A stretch of DNA of 64,000 nucleotides from JBGMEA01 sp963674555 (GCA_963674555.1 OY771429.1:1612001-1676000), one strand, 5' to 3'. Numbered from the stretch's first letter, positions 1 through 8,612 are shown. Notes: a model not told the origin generated them from the sequence alone. Made by a program: numbers and translations.

Positions 1-2
1 CC

Positions 3-614
3 CTATACCAAGATGATGTGGTACCGATCGCCGAGCGGATGTTATCTGCGATGCCACCCGATACGCAGGTCGAGATACCGTATACGGTATCTGAGGATAA
101 AAAAGATACGGACGAAAAGGACTATCATGTGTATGGTTTGGGGATCGATCTGTATGCCGCCGCATTTGAAACAGGCGCGGGTATCAGTTTTCAATTCGTG
201 TTTGATGATAAAGGCAATATGGGGATATTGATGACACCGAAATACATTCAAGAGCAAGGCGTAGCGGTAGGCGGCGGAATTGCTTTATCCGGATATGACG
301 CGGAAGTGATCGATGATTTGGTAGGCGAATCGATAGAAGTCGGTGGTTCAGTCAGTACTACTGTCGTAGGGATCCCGAGCACGATTTCAGGAGGATATGA
401 GCATACCTTTGGAAATGGATATCAAGGGGATACGCTTAGCGTTAATATAGGCAGTGGAACGCCTATTGAAGGACATGTGACTTACGGTAATTCAGTGATG
501 TTGGTAAAGATAGACAGTGAACCTTTGCTTATGCAATATTATGCCGAAAACAATATCGATCATATGTATGATGATGAAATCAAGCAAATTATAGAAAGCT
601 ACAGTAAGCAATAA
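3..614 (+). CDS. Hypothetical protein, C-terminal part (5' end outside window)
   Basis: The reading frame is open to the left edge (codons read from base 3), so the true start lies upstream. The visible 203 residues are acidic. They contain a central stretch rich in Gly, Ser, Val and Thr (roughly residues 75-155) with alternating small and hydrophobic residues that looks like beta-structure, then a charged helical tail ending in ESYSKQ. There is no membrane segment in the visible part. I do not recognise the family. The Gly-rich beta C-terminus resembles in style the end of the unknown protein at 10417-11616, but I see no convincing alignment. Function unknown. Confidence 0.75.
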   Translation, partial: LYQDDVVPIAERMLSAMPPDTQVEIPYTVSEDKKDTDEKDYHVYGLGIDLYAAAFETGAGISFQFVFDDKGNMGILMTPKYIQEQGVAVGGGIALSGYDAEVIDDLVGESIEVGGSVSTTVVGIPSTISGGYEHTFGNGYQGDTLSVNIGSGTPIEGHVTYGNSVMLVKIDSEPLLMQYYAENNIDHMYDDEIKQIIESYSKQ

Positions 615-644
615 AACCGCTTGAATATTTGATGGGAGAAATTT

Positions 645-1319
645 ATGCAATCGGAACTTCCGAATGAAATTAAAGAATATTTACACGAAGACGAACAAGT
701 GCTTTGGTGGTCAAAGCCCGATCAACGCATATTATCGGATGAAGAGAAACGTTTGTTTATAGGTATATCACTTATAGTTTTATGGTTCGTGATCCCTATC
801 ACTTTTGTTTTTAGAACAACACCAGTTTTTTTAATCAATCTGGGCAAAGCATTCTTGATAGCGGTGCCTTTTAGTGTTATGGGCTGGATCTTGTATATTC
901 TTTACTTATATCATAAGAAGAAGTGCACATGGTTTGCGATAACGGATGATCGTGTTATAAAAATATCTCAAACAGATACACCGTATGATTTTCTTGAAAA
1001 TACTTTGAAAGATTTAACTAATTTTGCCGTGTGCTTTAATAGAGCAAAGGGCGGAAATTTGTATTTGGGTAGATATAGGAAATTTGGACGAGTCTATTTC
1101 GACCATGAACTTGAACAACGATATCCCACTTATTTATTATTAACGGTAAAAGGCATCAGTTATTTAAATGCATCTGAAATAAAGGCTTTTTATAACTCTT
1201 CGGATTTTTTGTTTTTTTATGATCTTAGCGACCCCGAGATCCCGGCACAGATCATACGGGAACGCACAGCAGCGAAAGAATATATAGACCCGAAACGAAA
1301 GAAATACAGAGCGGAGTGA
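645..1319 (+). CDS. Membrane protein, PH-domain-like, paralogue 1
   Basis: This 224-residue protein starts MQSELP after a GGGAG ribosome site. The N-terminus carries a GEQVLWW-like motif (here DEQVLWWSKP), as seen in bacterial PH-domain (bPH/YdbT-like) membrane proteins. Two hydrophobic segments follow (about residues 38-58 and 68-92), then a cytoplasmic region with TWFAITDDRVIKIS, typical of a PH-like fold. The C-terminus ends in a basic PKRKKYRAE tail. The next gene is a tandem paralogue that starts 3 bp after this stop, so the two are probably co-translated. The role is unknown; membrane location is inferred from the hydrophobic segments. Confidence 0.85.
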   Translation: MQSELPNEIKEYLHEDEQVLWWSKPDQRILSDEEKRLFIGISLIVLWFVIPITFVFRTTPVFLINLGKAFLIAVPFSVMGWILYILYLYHKKKCTWFAITDDRVIKISQTDTPYDFLENTLKDLTNFAVCFNRAKGGNLYLGRYRKFGRVYFDHELEQRYPTYLLLTVKGISYLNASEIKAFYNSSDFLFFYDLSDPEIPAQIIRERTAAKEYIDPKRKKYRAE

Positions 1320-1321
1320 CT

Positions 1322-1999
1322 ATGCAATCTGAACTTCATTATGAAATCGAAAAGAATTTGCGTGAGGGTGAACAAGTGCTTTGGTGGGCAAAGCCGAACC
1401 GATGGATCATATCCAGTGAAGAAAAAATCACTTTCTTGAGTATCATTTTATCCATCTTTGTATTTGTTCTCATGTTTACTTTCGTTTTTGGTTCCACACA
1501 GGGATTTGTCCGAAAATTAGGGGTTGGTTTATTATATTCGAGCCTTATCTCTCTGCTTGCTTGTCTCGGGTATATGCTTTATTTATTCACTATGAAAAAA
1601 TACACTTGGTTTGCCATAACAGACCAGCGCGTTATGAAGGTATCTCCAATGGATTCTCCGTATGAACTTATTGAAAAAGAGTTGGTAGATCTGGCATTTT
1701 TTGAATCGAGACCTTACAGAAAAGGCGGAAGCTTGTATCTTGGCAGATACAGAAAAGTTTTTAAATCCCTTCGTTTTGACTATCTTGCTAGGATGACAGA
1801 GATCAATACGGATGAGCGTGAACATTACGGTTTTTTTGTGTGGCGAAGAAGACTATTACCGAGTAAAGTTTTTAAAACGGCTGATTATTTATCTTTCTTT
1901 GATCTTGCCGACCTTGAGGTCCCAGCGCAGATCATACGGGAACGCACAGAAGCGAAAGAGTATATAGACCCGAAACGAAAGAAATACAAAACTGAGTAA
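1322..1999 (+). CDS. Membrane protein, PH-domain-like, paralogue 2
   Basis: This is a tandem duplicate of the preceding gene. It has the same MQSEL start, the EQVLWWAKP motif, two membrane segments, the TWFAITDQRVMKVS core and an almost identical C-terminal tail (YIDPKRKKYKTE). I chose ATG 1322 rather than GTG 1316 because it aligns with the paralogue's start and sits after GCGGAG; the GTG lies inside that ribosome site. It is longer than copy 1 in the middle (a Tyr/Arg-rich insert near residues 150-185). A hairpin terminator follows at once. Function unknown. Confidence 0.85.
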   Translation: MQSELHYEIEKNLREGEQVLWWAKPNRWIISSEEKITFLSIILSIFVFVLMFTFVFGSTQGFVRKLGVGLLYSSLISLLACLGYMLYLFTMKKYTWFAITDQRVMKVSPMDSPYELIEKELVDLAFFESRPYRKGGSLYLGRYRKVFKSLRFDYLARMTEINTDEREHYGFFVWRRRLLPSKVFKTADYLSFFDLADLEVPAQIIRERTEAKEYIDPKRKKYKTE

Positions 2000-2003
2000 G
2001 AAA

Positions 2004-2026
2004 AAGAGGCACTAGCCTCTTTTTTT
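2004..2026 (+). terminator. Intrinsic terminator after PH-like pair
   Basis: The hairpin AGAGGC-ACTA-GCCTCT is followed by a run of T. The same AGAGGC/GCCTCT stem recurs after the genes at 12263 and 13433. Confidence 0.85.
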
Positions 2027-2128
2027 ATTTTATCGTGTGTTAAAGCCAACAATATTTGAAAAGCGGAGCGAAACATATTATAATAAAATACAGCACTCTA
2101 TTAAGATATTTACGGAGGTTACGGGCGT

Positions 2129-2659
2129 ATGAACGCACTCGTGATATACAGCTCGAAAGCGGGCTTTACAAAAAAATACGCGGAATGGATCGCGGTCGAA
2201 CTTGCAGCTGATCTTTTGGATATTTCACAAGTAAAAGGCTCGGATATTTTTGAGCCTTACGATACGGTGATTTTCGGCGGCGGCATGCACATCGGAAAGG
2301 TCAACGATGTCAAATTCATCAAAAAGAACCTCGATAAATTGGCGGGCAAAAAAGTGATCGTGTTCGGTGTCGGCATTGCGAAAGCTACGCACGGACGTTA
2401 CGAAGAATATGAAGATAAGAACTTTAATTCCAAACAGAGAAGCGCACTGAAATTCTTCTATTTCCAAGGCGGATTGGATGTTGAAAAGCTTCCGAAACGG
2501 GATAAGATGATGATGAATATGATGACGAAAATGATGGGCAAAAAAGATCCCGAAACACTTAATGAAGAAGAAAAAAATCTATTGGAAGCGTGTTTGACGC
2601 CGGTGGATTATACAGACGTAAAAGCCATAGAACCGCTTATCGCTTACGCGAAAGCTTAA
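2129..2659 (+). CDS. Flavodoxin-domain protein (HemG/flavodoxin_5-like), copy 1
   Basis: This 176-residue protein is of flavodoxin type. The N-terminus ALVIYSSKAGFTKKYAEWIA matches the FMN phosphate-binding loop after beta-1 (SSKAGFT, in place of the canonical T/S-x-T-G-x-T). The second strand region has DTVIFGGGMHIGKV, a typical FMN-ring loop, followed by KKVIVFGVGIAK. Relatives act as flavin electron carriers or menaquinone-dependent protoporphyrinogen oxidase-like enzymes; here the substrate is unknown. AGG-type ribosome site GGAGG lies at 2114-2118. It is followed by a paralogue 33 bp downstream, so the pair is probably one operon. Confidence 0.88.
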   Translation: MNALVIYSSKAGFTKKYAEWIAVELAADLLDISQVKGSDIFEPYDTVIFGGGMHIGKVNDVKFIKKNLDKLAGKKVIVFGVGIAKATHGRYEEYEDKNFNSKQRSALKFFYFQGGLDVEKLPKRDKMMMNMMTKMMGKKDPETLNEEEKNLLEACLTPVDYTDVKAIEPLIAYAKA

Positions 2660-2692
2660 ACCCAAGAATCGTTTAAACAGGAGGACAACACA

Positions 2693-3220
2693 TTGTCAAC
2701 GGTTGTGATCTATCTATCAAAAACAGGATACACGAAACGATACGCTGAATGGATCGCGGAAGAAGTGGGCGCCGATCTGATGGACGCGGAAGGGATCGAT
2801 ATCGAAGCGGTAAGCGCGTATGATACGATCATCTACGGCGGTGGGATCTATCCCCGAGGTATCAACGGGACCAAGCTGTTAAAAAAGATCTATAAGAAAA
2901 ACAAAGATAAAAAGCTCGTGATCTTCGGAGTCGGCCTTGCGCCACCCAGACCCGAGATGCAGAAGGCTGCGGAAGAAGCGGATGAGAATGACCCGAAGAT
3001 GTATTATTTCCGCGGCGGTTTCGATTATGATAAATTGGATAAAAAAGATCAGAGCATCATTAAAGCCGTTGAAAAAAGGATCACGAAAAAAAATGACGTC
3101 GACGTTACGGAGTTTGATAAAGAACTGCTGCTCGCCTATAAAAAGCCGATCGATCATTCCGACAAGGAAAGCATTAAAGAGCTTGTCGCGTATGTAAAAG
3201 GCGAAGATAAAACAGAATAG
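2693..3220 (+). CDS. Flavodoxin-domain protein, copy 2
   Basis: This is a paralogue of the previous gene. It has VVIYLSKTGYTKRYAEWIAEE for the FMN phosphate loop, then YDTIIYGGGIYPRGINGTKLL and KLVIFGVGLAPP. I chose the TTG start at 2693 because it lies about 8 bp after CAGGAGG and the protein then begins directly at the first beta strand, as in copy 1. Length (175 residues) equals copy 1. It probably acts in soluble electron transfer. A terminator hairpin follows the stop. Confidence 0.87.
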   Translation: MSTVVIYLSKTGYTKRYAEWIAEEVGADLMDAEGIDIEAVSAYDTIIYGGGIYPRGINGTKLLKKIYKKNKDKKLVIFGVGLAPPRPEMQKAAEEADENDPKMYYFRGGFDYDKLDKKDQSIIKAVEKRITKKNDVDVTEFDKELLLAYKKPIDHSDKESIKELVAYVKGEDKTE

Positions 3221-3236
3221 TGTAAATATAAAAATC

Positions 3237-3270
3237 AAAAGCATCCGCAAATCAGGCGGGTGCTTTTTTT
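3237..3270 (+). terminator. Terminator after flavodoxin pair
   Basis: The stem AGCATCCGC/GCGGGTGCT (with G-T pairs) is followed by seven T residues. Confidence 0.8.
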
Positions 3271-3284
3271 AATGCGTAAAAAGC

Positions 3285-3435
3285 CGTCATGGTATGTCAA
3301 TAACGCGCGTGATAGAATCGAATTGCGGTAAAGGAAACCGCATCTTTCGGAGACATCCGAACCCTCCTTCAATATTTTTTTATGCGAGATCATCTTCGGT
3401 TGAGGATGGTCTCTCGCATTATCAAAGGAGCAAAG
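3285..3435 (+). promoter_or_regulatory. Leader A of dispersed phage cassettes (terS-terL)
   Basis: The leader begins with CGTCATGGTATGTCA, then 13 bp, then TAGAAT. The same arrangement occurs at 10309 and 13494. Two hairpins follow: TGCGGT/ACCGCA, and a longer one from TGCGAGA to TCTCTCGCA just before the ribosome site AAAGGAG. The spacing between the TGTCA box and the TA-rich box is 13 bp in all three leaders. This does not fit a standard sigma-A promoter, which would have 16-18 bp. Confidence 0.55.
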
Positions 3436-3864
3436 ATGACGACTAAAAAACAGCGTTTGTGGAATCAATATTACGAAAGCGGGCAATCGCCTTCTCAGGC
3501 GGCGAAATCGGCGGGATATACCGGAAGCTATACAAAGATGGGGCGCTACAACTTAGCGCAATATCAGGCAGATCAGGCGCTTAGATCGCAAGCGGTATCG
3601 TCGACCGAAGCAAAAGCTGAGATTTATACAGAAGACGTTGCGGATATGGAAGAGATCACGGCTTTTTGGACGTCGATCTTACGAGACGAGCATGCTGAAT
3701 TGAGAGATAAATTGAAAGTATCGGAACTGCTTGCTAAAGTCGGACGAAGTACGGATGATCCTGAAGAAGAGCGTGAGAACGAAGGTATCGAAGCGATGTC
3801 GTTGCAAGAGAAACTTAAGATCATAGATCAGATCCAACAACAAGGGGACGCGGCGAATGAATGA
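3436..3864 (+). CDS. terS: Phage terminase small subunit
   Basis: This 142-residue protein begins MTTKKQRLWNQYYESG and then reads SPSQAAKSAGYTGSYTKMGRYNL, the N-terminal helix-turn-helix typical of Terminase_2 small subunits, which bind phage DNA at the packaging start. The C-terminus is a charged helical region ending in an acidic and Gln-rich tail. Start ATG 3436 follows AAAGGAG; an upstream in-frame ATG at 3382 would translate the leader hairpin and is rejected. It overlaps terL by 8 bp. Only terminase genes are present here, with no adjacent head or tail genes. Confidence 0.87.
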   Translation: MTTKKQRLWNQYYESGQSPSQAAKSAGYTGSYTKMGRYNLAQYQADQALRSQAVSSTEAKAEIYTEDVADMEEITAFWTSILRDEHAELRDKLKVSELLAKVGRSTDDPEEERENEGIEAMSLQEKLKIIDQIQQQGDAANE

Positions 3865-5335
3865 ACTTGATCTAAAAGTGTCGGCAGGGCTTTGGTACGA
3901 AGATATCCGTAAGAGTACCAACGATACGTTCATGCCGTTATACGCGGTCACGGATCGTCATTTGGTATTGGTCGGCGGCGCGGGTAGCGGAAAGAGCATC
4001 TTTGCGGGGCGTAAGATCTTAGAGCGGATCACAAGCGAAAAGGGGCATCGTATACTCGTATGCCGTAAGATCGCGCGCACATTGCGTGAGAGTTGTTTTC
4101 GGCAACTTGTCGAACAGATACGTCTGCATTACGATTATAACGCTTTTAAGATCAACCGCACGGATATGCTGATCACTTATCTTCCGAATAACAGTCAAAT
4201 ATTATTTGCGGGATTGGATGATGTCGAAAAGCTCAAATCGATCTATCATGTAACGGGCATTTGGATCGAAGAAGGTTCAGAGCTTGCGGAGAATGACTAT
4301 AATCAGCTTAATATCAGGCTCAGAGGAAAGACAGCGCATTACAAGCAGATGATCACCACATTCAATCCCGTCGATATCAACCATTGGTTGAAGCGTCGTT
4401 TTTTTAACGAATGTATTGAAGATGTTACAACGCATAAAAGCACTTATCGGGACAATCGTTTCTTAGATGCGGAACAGAAGAAAGTACTTGAATCTTTCAA
4501 AGATACCGATCCGTATTACTATCAAGTCTATTGCCTAGGTGAGTGGGGCGTATACGGCAAGACGATCTTCAGCGCTACGATCATCTCACTGTGGTTGCAA
4601 AGTATACAAGACCCGATCGCTACAGGCCATTTCGCGTATGATTATGACGGGCTTTCGATCGACAATATCCGCTGGATCGACGATGAAAACGGGTATATCA
4701 AACTCTACTATTCGCCTCAGAATGATCATCCTTATGTGATCGGATGTGATACAGCGGGAGAAGGAAGCGATTACTTCACAGCGCAAGTGCTTGATAATAC
4801 AAACGGAGAACAGGTCGCAGTCTTACGGCAAGGATTTGATGAAGATGTCTTTGCGAAGCAGTTGTATTGTTTGGGACGGTATTATAACGAAGCGCTTATC
4901 GGCATCGAAGCGAATTTTACGACTTACCCGATTCGTGAACTGGAAAGACTGGGTTACACAAAACAATATATCCGCGAGACCGAAGATAATTTTACACACA
5001 AGGTCAAACACGCTTACGGATTCAAAACGACTGCGCTTACGCGACCGATCATCTTAGCGGATCTGGTGCGCATCGTACGTGAAGATTGCGGACTTATCAA
5101 CGATCGAATGACACTCGAAGAAATGCTGACATTCGTACGCAATGAAAAGGGCAGGGCGGAAGCGCAAAGCGGCGCGCACGATGACTTGATCATGGCGCTT
5201 GCGATAGCGCACTATATCAGATCGCAGCAGGATAGTATGATCGATATCTTCAAACCCAAAAAGAAGATCAACTTCGCTTGCGAAGAAGCCCCGCGCGATC
5301 CTTTGGGGAGCGGAGAAGCGATCAGTGTGATATAA
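3857..5335 (+). CDS. terL: Phage terminase large subunit (PBSX-like)
   Basis: This is the packaging motor of dsDNA tailed phages: an N-terminal ATPase and a C-terminal nuclease. Walker A GGAGSGKS is at residues 40-47, Walker B IWIEEGSEL begins at about 135, and the coupling motif region TTFNPVD follows. The nuclease domain starts with VIGCDTAGEGSDY (Asp298) and closes with HDDLIMALAIAHY (Asp442/443), so the metal-binding acids are retained. The full length of 492 residues and intact motifs argue that the gene is functional. It is followed directly by a terminator, not by a portal gene; the portal lies about 8.5 kb downstream. Confidence 0.93.
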   Translation: MNELDLKVSAGLWYEDIRKSTNDTFMPLYAVTDRHLVLVGGAGSGKSIFAGRKILERITSEKGHRILVCRKIARTLRESCFRQLVEQIRLHYDYNAFKINRTDMLITYLPNNSQILFAGLDDVEKLKSIYHVTGIWIEEGSELAENDYNQLNIRLRGKTAHYKQMITTFNPVDINHWLKRRFFNECIEDVTTHKSTYRDNRFLDAEQKKVLESFKDTDPYYYQVYCLGEWGVYGKTIFSATIISLWLQSIQDPIATGHFAYDYDGLSIDNIRWIDDENGYIKLYYSPQNDHPYVIGCDTAGEGSDYFTAQVLDNTNGEQVAVLRQGFDEDVFAKQLYCLGRYYNEALIGIEANFTTYPIRELERLGYTKQYIRETEDNFTHKVKHAYGFKTTALTRPIILADLVRIVREDCGLINDRMTLEEMLTFVRNEKGRAEAQSGAHDDLIMALAIAHYIRSQQDSMIDIFKPKKKINFACEEAPRDPLGSGEAISVI

Positions 5336-5338
5336 ATA

Positions 5339-5371
5339 AAAAAAGAAGATGCATGTGCATCTTCTTTTTTG
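5339..5371. terminator. Bidirectional terminator between terL and GPH symporter
   Basis: The perfect stem AAGAAGATGCA/TGCATCTTCTT is flanked by A on the left and T on the right, so it can serve both convergent genes. Confidence 0.85.
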
Positions 5372-5401
5372 AATGCTTTATCAAATCATAATCTTTAAAG
5401 A

Positions 5402-6778
5402 TTATTCTTCAGTTGTTTCTTCAGCAGGTGCTGCTGCTTCAGCTGCAAGTCTTCTTTCTTCAAGATCAGCCAAAATTTGTGGCATCATCTTGTTCATTCT
5501 TGAAAGCATTGCTAAGCAGATTACTGCAAGACCGGAAGCGAGTGCCGATGCCCACGTAAATGTGAACACGATAGCGTTTAACGCTGCAGGTGTTTGTGTA
5601 GCCGCACCACCGACGTATCCGCCGATATCGAGGAATACTGCTACAAGCGCGCCACCGAGGCCCATACCGATTTTTTGACCCATGCTTGTTCCGCTGAAGA
5701 TCAAGCCTTCGGTACGTCTGCCGGTTTTCCATTCACCGTACTCAACAACGTCAGCTGTGAAAGCAAGTCTGGTACCTAACATAGCCGCAGGTCCTGAACC
5801 TCTGAATACAGCAGATGCCATCAAGATCGGTAACGTAGCACCGAATAACGGAAGGAGACCACCGATAACTTGTAGGATCATACCTAATGTAGCGGTTGCG
5901 CCTTTACCGATTTTCATTGAAAGCGGTCCTAAAACGAGGACTGCGATGAACATTGCAAAGAAGATCAATGACATGAACGGACCCATAAGAGACGGATCGC
6001 CGTAGATCCAGATCATGTAGTAAATGTTGATAGCCATGAATGCCGGGAAGAACCATGAAGTTACTTGAAGTAATGTAACCCATACCCAGTATTTATTCGA
6101 GAAAAGAAGTTTGAAGCCTTCGCCGACTGACATTTTTTCTAATTTGTTGGTAACAGCTTGAACGTGTTCTGTCGTTCCTTTGAAAGCAACCATGAATAAT
6201 GCGCCTGCGATAATAGCTGTCAATCCGAAGAATTTAAGATATCCGCCAGCGCCGCCGCCGAACAATGCGATACCGGAGACAACGACCAATTGGCCGAGTG
6301 TTGACATCGCGCTTCCGAAAGCTTGTGCTGTCATGTTTAATTTCAAACGTTCTTTTGCAACTTTTGTCATCAATGATGATAGAGTTTGCATTGGGATCGT
6401 GATAGCAGTTTGGAGGAAGAAAGCAACGCAGTTATATAAAATAAATGCATACGCTACTTTGAATCCTGTGCTCCAATCAGCTGACATTGAGAATAATCCG
6501 ATGACAGACAATACAGCCGGTATAACCATTCTTAAGAGCCAAGGACGAGCTTTACCGTGTTTGGTTTTTGTTTTGTCGACCAAGAATCCAATGATGATGT
6601 CCGTAACACCGTCCAAAAGACGGGAAATCAACTGAATCGATGCGACCGCTGCTAACGGTATAATAGCGATATCAGTCCAATAAAATGAAAGATAGCTTGC
6701 AAATAACCCCGCAAGTGTCAAGCCCATGTAACCTAAACTAAACGAGATTATTTCTGATGTTTTTAATTTTTGTTCCAT
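5402..6778 (-). CDS. GPH-family (MelB-like) sugar:cation symporter
   Basis: This 458-residue protein has about 12 hydrophobic segments. N-terminal ISFSLGYMGLTL and SRLLDGVTDIIIGFLVDKTKTKHGKARPWLL carry the conserved acidic residues and the loop 2-3 signature of glycoside-pentoside-hexuronide transporters of the major facilitator superfamily. It would import a sugar or glycoside with Na+ or H+ across the cytoplasmic membrane; the substrate cannot be told. The C-terminus is an Ala/Glu-rich cytoplasmic tail. No catabolic enzyme lies next to it. The gene interrupts the dispersed phage cassettes. Confidence 0.92.
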   Translation of the reverse strand: MEQKLKTSEIISFSLGYMGLTLAGLFASYLSFYWTDIAIIPLAAVASIQLISRLLDGVTDIIIGFLVDKTKTKHGKARPWLLRMVIPAVLSVIGLFSMSADWSTGFKVAYAFILYNCVAFFLQTAITIPMQTLSSLMTKVAKERLKLNMTAQAFGSAMSTLGQLVVVSGIALFGGGAGGYLKFFGLTAIIAGALFMVAFKGTTEHVQAVTNKLEKMSVGEGFKLLFSNKYWVWVTLLQVTSWFFPAFMAINIYYMIWIYGDPSLMGPFMSLIFFAMFIAVLVLGPLSMKIGKGATATLGMILQVIGGLLPLFGATLPILMASAVFRGSGPAAMLGTRLAFTADVVEYGEWKTGRRTEGLIFSGTSMGQKIGMGLGGALVAVFLDIGGYVGGAATQTPAALNAIVFTFTWASALASGLAVICLAMLSRMNKMMPQILADLEERRLAAEAAAPAEETTEE

Positions 6779-6939
6779 ATGTGATCCTTTCTATAAATAA
6801 ATAAATTATGAGTAGAGTACGCTTCGCAATTCCGCCGGCACGCCTGATATTCGACGCATTCAAATCTTTAAGAGACGAGTCGAGAGAAATTGAAAACAAT
6901 TGAAGTTCCAAGACAAAATAAAAAATTGTATTAAGTGCT

Positions 6940-7019
6940 TTGCATGTGAAATTGGAACTTGCTATAATTTAACCATAAAGGTCGTAATGTTGTCAACACT
7001 AATTTTAGATAATTATCTA
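6940..7019 (+). promoter_or_regulatory. Promoter-like element and palindrome in 468-bp intergenic region
   Basis: The region between the symporter and the zinc-ribbon gene has no convincing protein gene. It holds TTGCAT-17 bp-TATAAT (6940-6968) pointing right, about 280 bp ahead of the next gene, and a perfect 14-bp palindrome TAGATAATTATCTA at 7006-7019. The promoter could drive the small zinc-ribbon gene with a long leader, or a small RNA. The palindrome could be an operator. Confidence 0.4.
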
Positions 7020-7246
7020 TATTTATTATATTTTTTTCGATTTTTATAATAAAGACGCATATCCTATATAAATGTATAGTTTGTAAAATTATTTTAAAAC
7101 AGCCGTAAACTTTTATAAAATAAAACCTATGATATCAGTCAGGATTGATTGTCTGAAAATTTGCAAAAAAAAGAGCCGAAAAGATATTCCTGCAAGGTCT
7201 AAAGAGCGTTGCGGGTTAAAAATATGTAGAAACGAGGTAACGATCA

Positions 7247-7390
7247 ATGTACAAAACAGGAGACACACCGGGTGCGGGTAGATACGTATGTACCAATTGC
7301 GGACGCGAACTTTCGCTTGCGAGCGACAGTGAAGCGCTTCCGGCATGCCCCAGATGCGGCAACAGGTCTTTTAACAAAGAAGACGAATAG
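7247..7390 (+). CDS. Small zinc-ribbon protein
   Basis: This is a 47-residue protein starting MYKTGDTPGAGRYVC. It has two CxxC knuckles (C-T-N-C and C-P-R-C) separated by 16 residues, a classic zinc ribbon. The sequence belongs to a common group of tiny Bacillota zinc-ribbon proteins that begin YKTGD-PG-G-Y-C. The precise role is unknown; metal binding is inferred from the four cysteines. A weak ribosome site GAGG lies 10 bp upstream. A strong terminator follows. Confidence 0.85.
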   Translation: MYKTGDTPGAGRYVCTNCGRELSLASDSEALPACPRCGNRSFNKEDE

Positions 7391-7395
7391 ATCGT

Positions 7396-7434
7396 ATCAC
7401 AAAGAGCGCTGAAAGGCGTTCTTTGTGATTTTTG
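7396..7434 (+). terminator. Terminator after zinc-ribbon gene
   Basis: The long stem ATCACAAAGAGCGC/GCGTTCTTTGTGAT is followed by TTTT. Confidence 0.85.
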
Positions 7435-7515
7435 CATGTCTCATATGCAACGAGGTTTTTACAATTCGTTGATTACAAATCCTAAAAAATGTGGTATGAT
7501 AAAAAGAGATCGGAA

Positions 7516-7609
7516 ATGCTTACGGACAAAGGGTTTCAACAGCTTTCCGCACGATGCGCACAGCAGTGGTTTACGGTAGTGCGCAAAAGCTAACAGTATT
7601 TATAAGCAT
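7516..7609 (+). ncRNA. Candidate structured leader (three-way junction) upstream of DUF4870-like gene
   Basis: The sequence can fold as a three-way junction. P1 ATGCTTA (7516-7522) pairs with TAAGCAT (7603-7609). P2 CGGA..AAG pairs with CTTTCCG (7543-7549). P3 TGCGCAC (7555-7561) pairs with GTGCGCA (7579-7585). A TATGAT box ends at 7500, so transcription would begin just before P1. The ribosome site is at 7638. I cannot assign it to a known riboswitch class, and it could be chance pairing. Confidence 0.35.
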
Positions 7610-7653
7610 CATTCATTAAGTAGTTTGGAATGAACAAGAGGAGGAATTTATTT

Positions 7654-8055
7654 ATGACCGATCAAAATCAACCGAAAAAAAGTTTTTTAGATCAGATCAT
7701 GCCGGAAACGGATCAACAATTCGATCCGCAGGATATTGAAGAAGGCAGAGTTACCGCGGGGCTTGCGTACATTATTTTCTTTATCCCGTTGGTCACCGCG
7801 TCGAATTCGCAATACGGTAAATTTCACGCGAATCAAGGATTGCTTTTATTGATCGCTTCGATCGCTCTTTCGATCGTTTTACGAATTTTGATGGCGATAC
7901 TCGTTCACGGATATTTCGGATGGGGACTGTACTCACTTATCTCGCTGGTTTGCTGGGCAGTGATGGCCTTTATCGGCATCGTGGGACTCATCAGCGGCTT
8001 TACTGGAAAAGCAAGAGAACTTCCTATCGTAGGAAAATTCAGACTCATAAAATAA
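7654..8055 (+). CDS. DUF4870-like small membrane protein
   Basis: This 133-residue protein starts MTDQNQPKKSFLD. I chose ATG 7654 because it lies about 9 bp after the strong site AGAGGAGG, which the upstream ATG at 7630 would overlap. Hydrophobic segments cover about residues 39-55, 66-86 and 98-118. The GLAYIIFFIPLV and KFHANQGLLLLIAS motifs are characteristic of the DUF4870/Tic20-like family. Function unknown. A lipoprotein gene follows 31 bp downstream and is probably co-transcribed. Confidence 0.85.
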   Translation: MTDQNQPKKSFLDQIMPETDQQFDPQDIEEGRVTAGLAYIIFFIPLVTASNSQYGKFHANQGLLLLIASIALSIVLRILMAILVHGYFGWGLYSLISLVCWAVMAFIGIVGLISGFTGKARELPIVGKFRLIK

Positions 8056-8086
8056 GGTTCATATAGAAAAAAAACGGAGATGTCAA

Positions 8087-8587
8087 ATGATGAAGAAACT
8101 TGGTATCATTGCGCTTGCGGTTTTGCTTGTATTTTCTTTGACCGCGTGCAACGCAAAAGAAAAAGCTGCCGAAGAAGCTGCGGAAGACATCATCAACAGT
8201 AACAGCGATTCGGATGTGGATGTCGATATTGACGGTGATACGATCACGGTCGAAAGCGACGATGAAGATTTTACTGTTACGATGGGCGATACGGATTGGC
8301 CGACAGGCGATGTCGCAAAAATGTTGCCTGAATGCAAAGACGGTTCGGTAACGTATGTGCTTGAAATGCCGAATGCTGTCAATGTATCGGTCAGCGAGAT
8401 CAGCGAATCGGAATACGAAGATTATTTGGCGCTTGTGCAAAACGCCGGATACGATCAGAACGTAACTACGATGGATTCGGAAGGGTCGTTGATGTACATG
8501 GCTGCGGATAACGACGGGAATGATTTCGTGTTGTCGTATTATCCTGATGAAGAATTGATGACGATCATCTTTACGTTGGCACAATAG
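8087..8587 (+). CDS. Putative lipoprotein, acidic
   Basis: This 166-residue protein has a lipoprotein signal peptide ending in FSLTAC (lipobox Cys21). A coiled Ala/Glu segment and a very acidic Asp/Ser stretch follow (VDVDIDGDTITVESDDEDF). The rest is a small globular domain (about residues 75-166) with WPTGDVAKMLPE and YVLEMPNAVNVSVSEIS. It would be anchored outside the cytoplasmic membrane. The family is not one I can name precisely. It is in an operon with the DUF4870-like gene and followed by a terminator. Confidence 0.85.
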   Translation: MMKKLGIIALAVLLVFSLTACNAKEKAAEEAAEDIINSNSDSDVDVDIDGDTITVESDDEDFTVTMGDTDWPTGDVAKMLPECKDGSVTYVLEMPNAVNVSVSEISESEYEDYLALVQNAGYDQNVTTMDSEGSLMYMAADNDGNDFVLSYYPDEELMTIIFTLAQ

Positions 8588-8612
8588 ACCTCGTATCAAT
8601 AACCATTATAAA

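Noticed and set aside
3382..3435. Upstream in-frame ATG for the terminase small subunit
   Set aside because: It would translate the leader hairpin; ATG 3436 has the ribosome site and the family's usual N-terminus.
7006..7019. The 14-bp palindrome as a terminator
   Set aside because: It is entirely AT, has no loop or T-run and lies far from any upstream gene end; an operator is more plausible.
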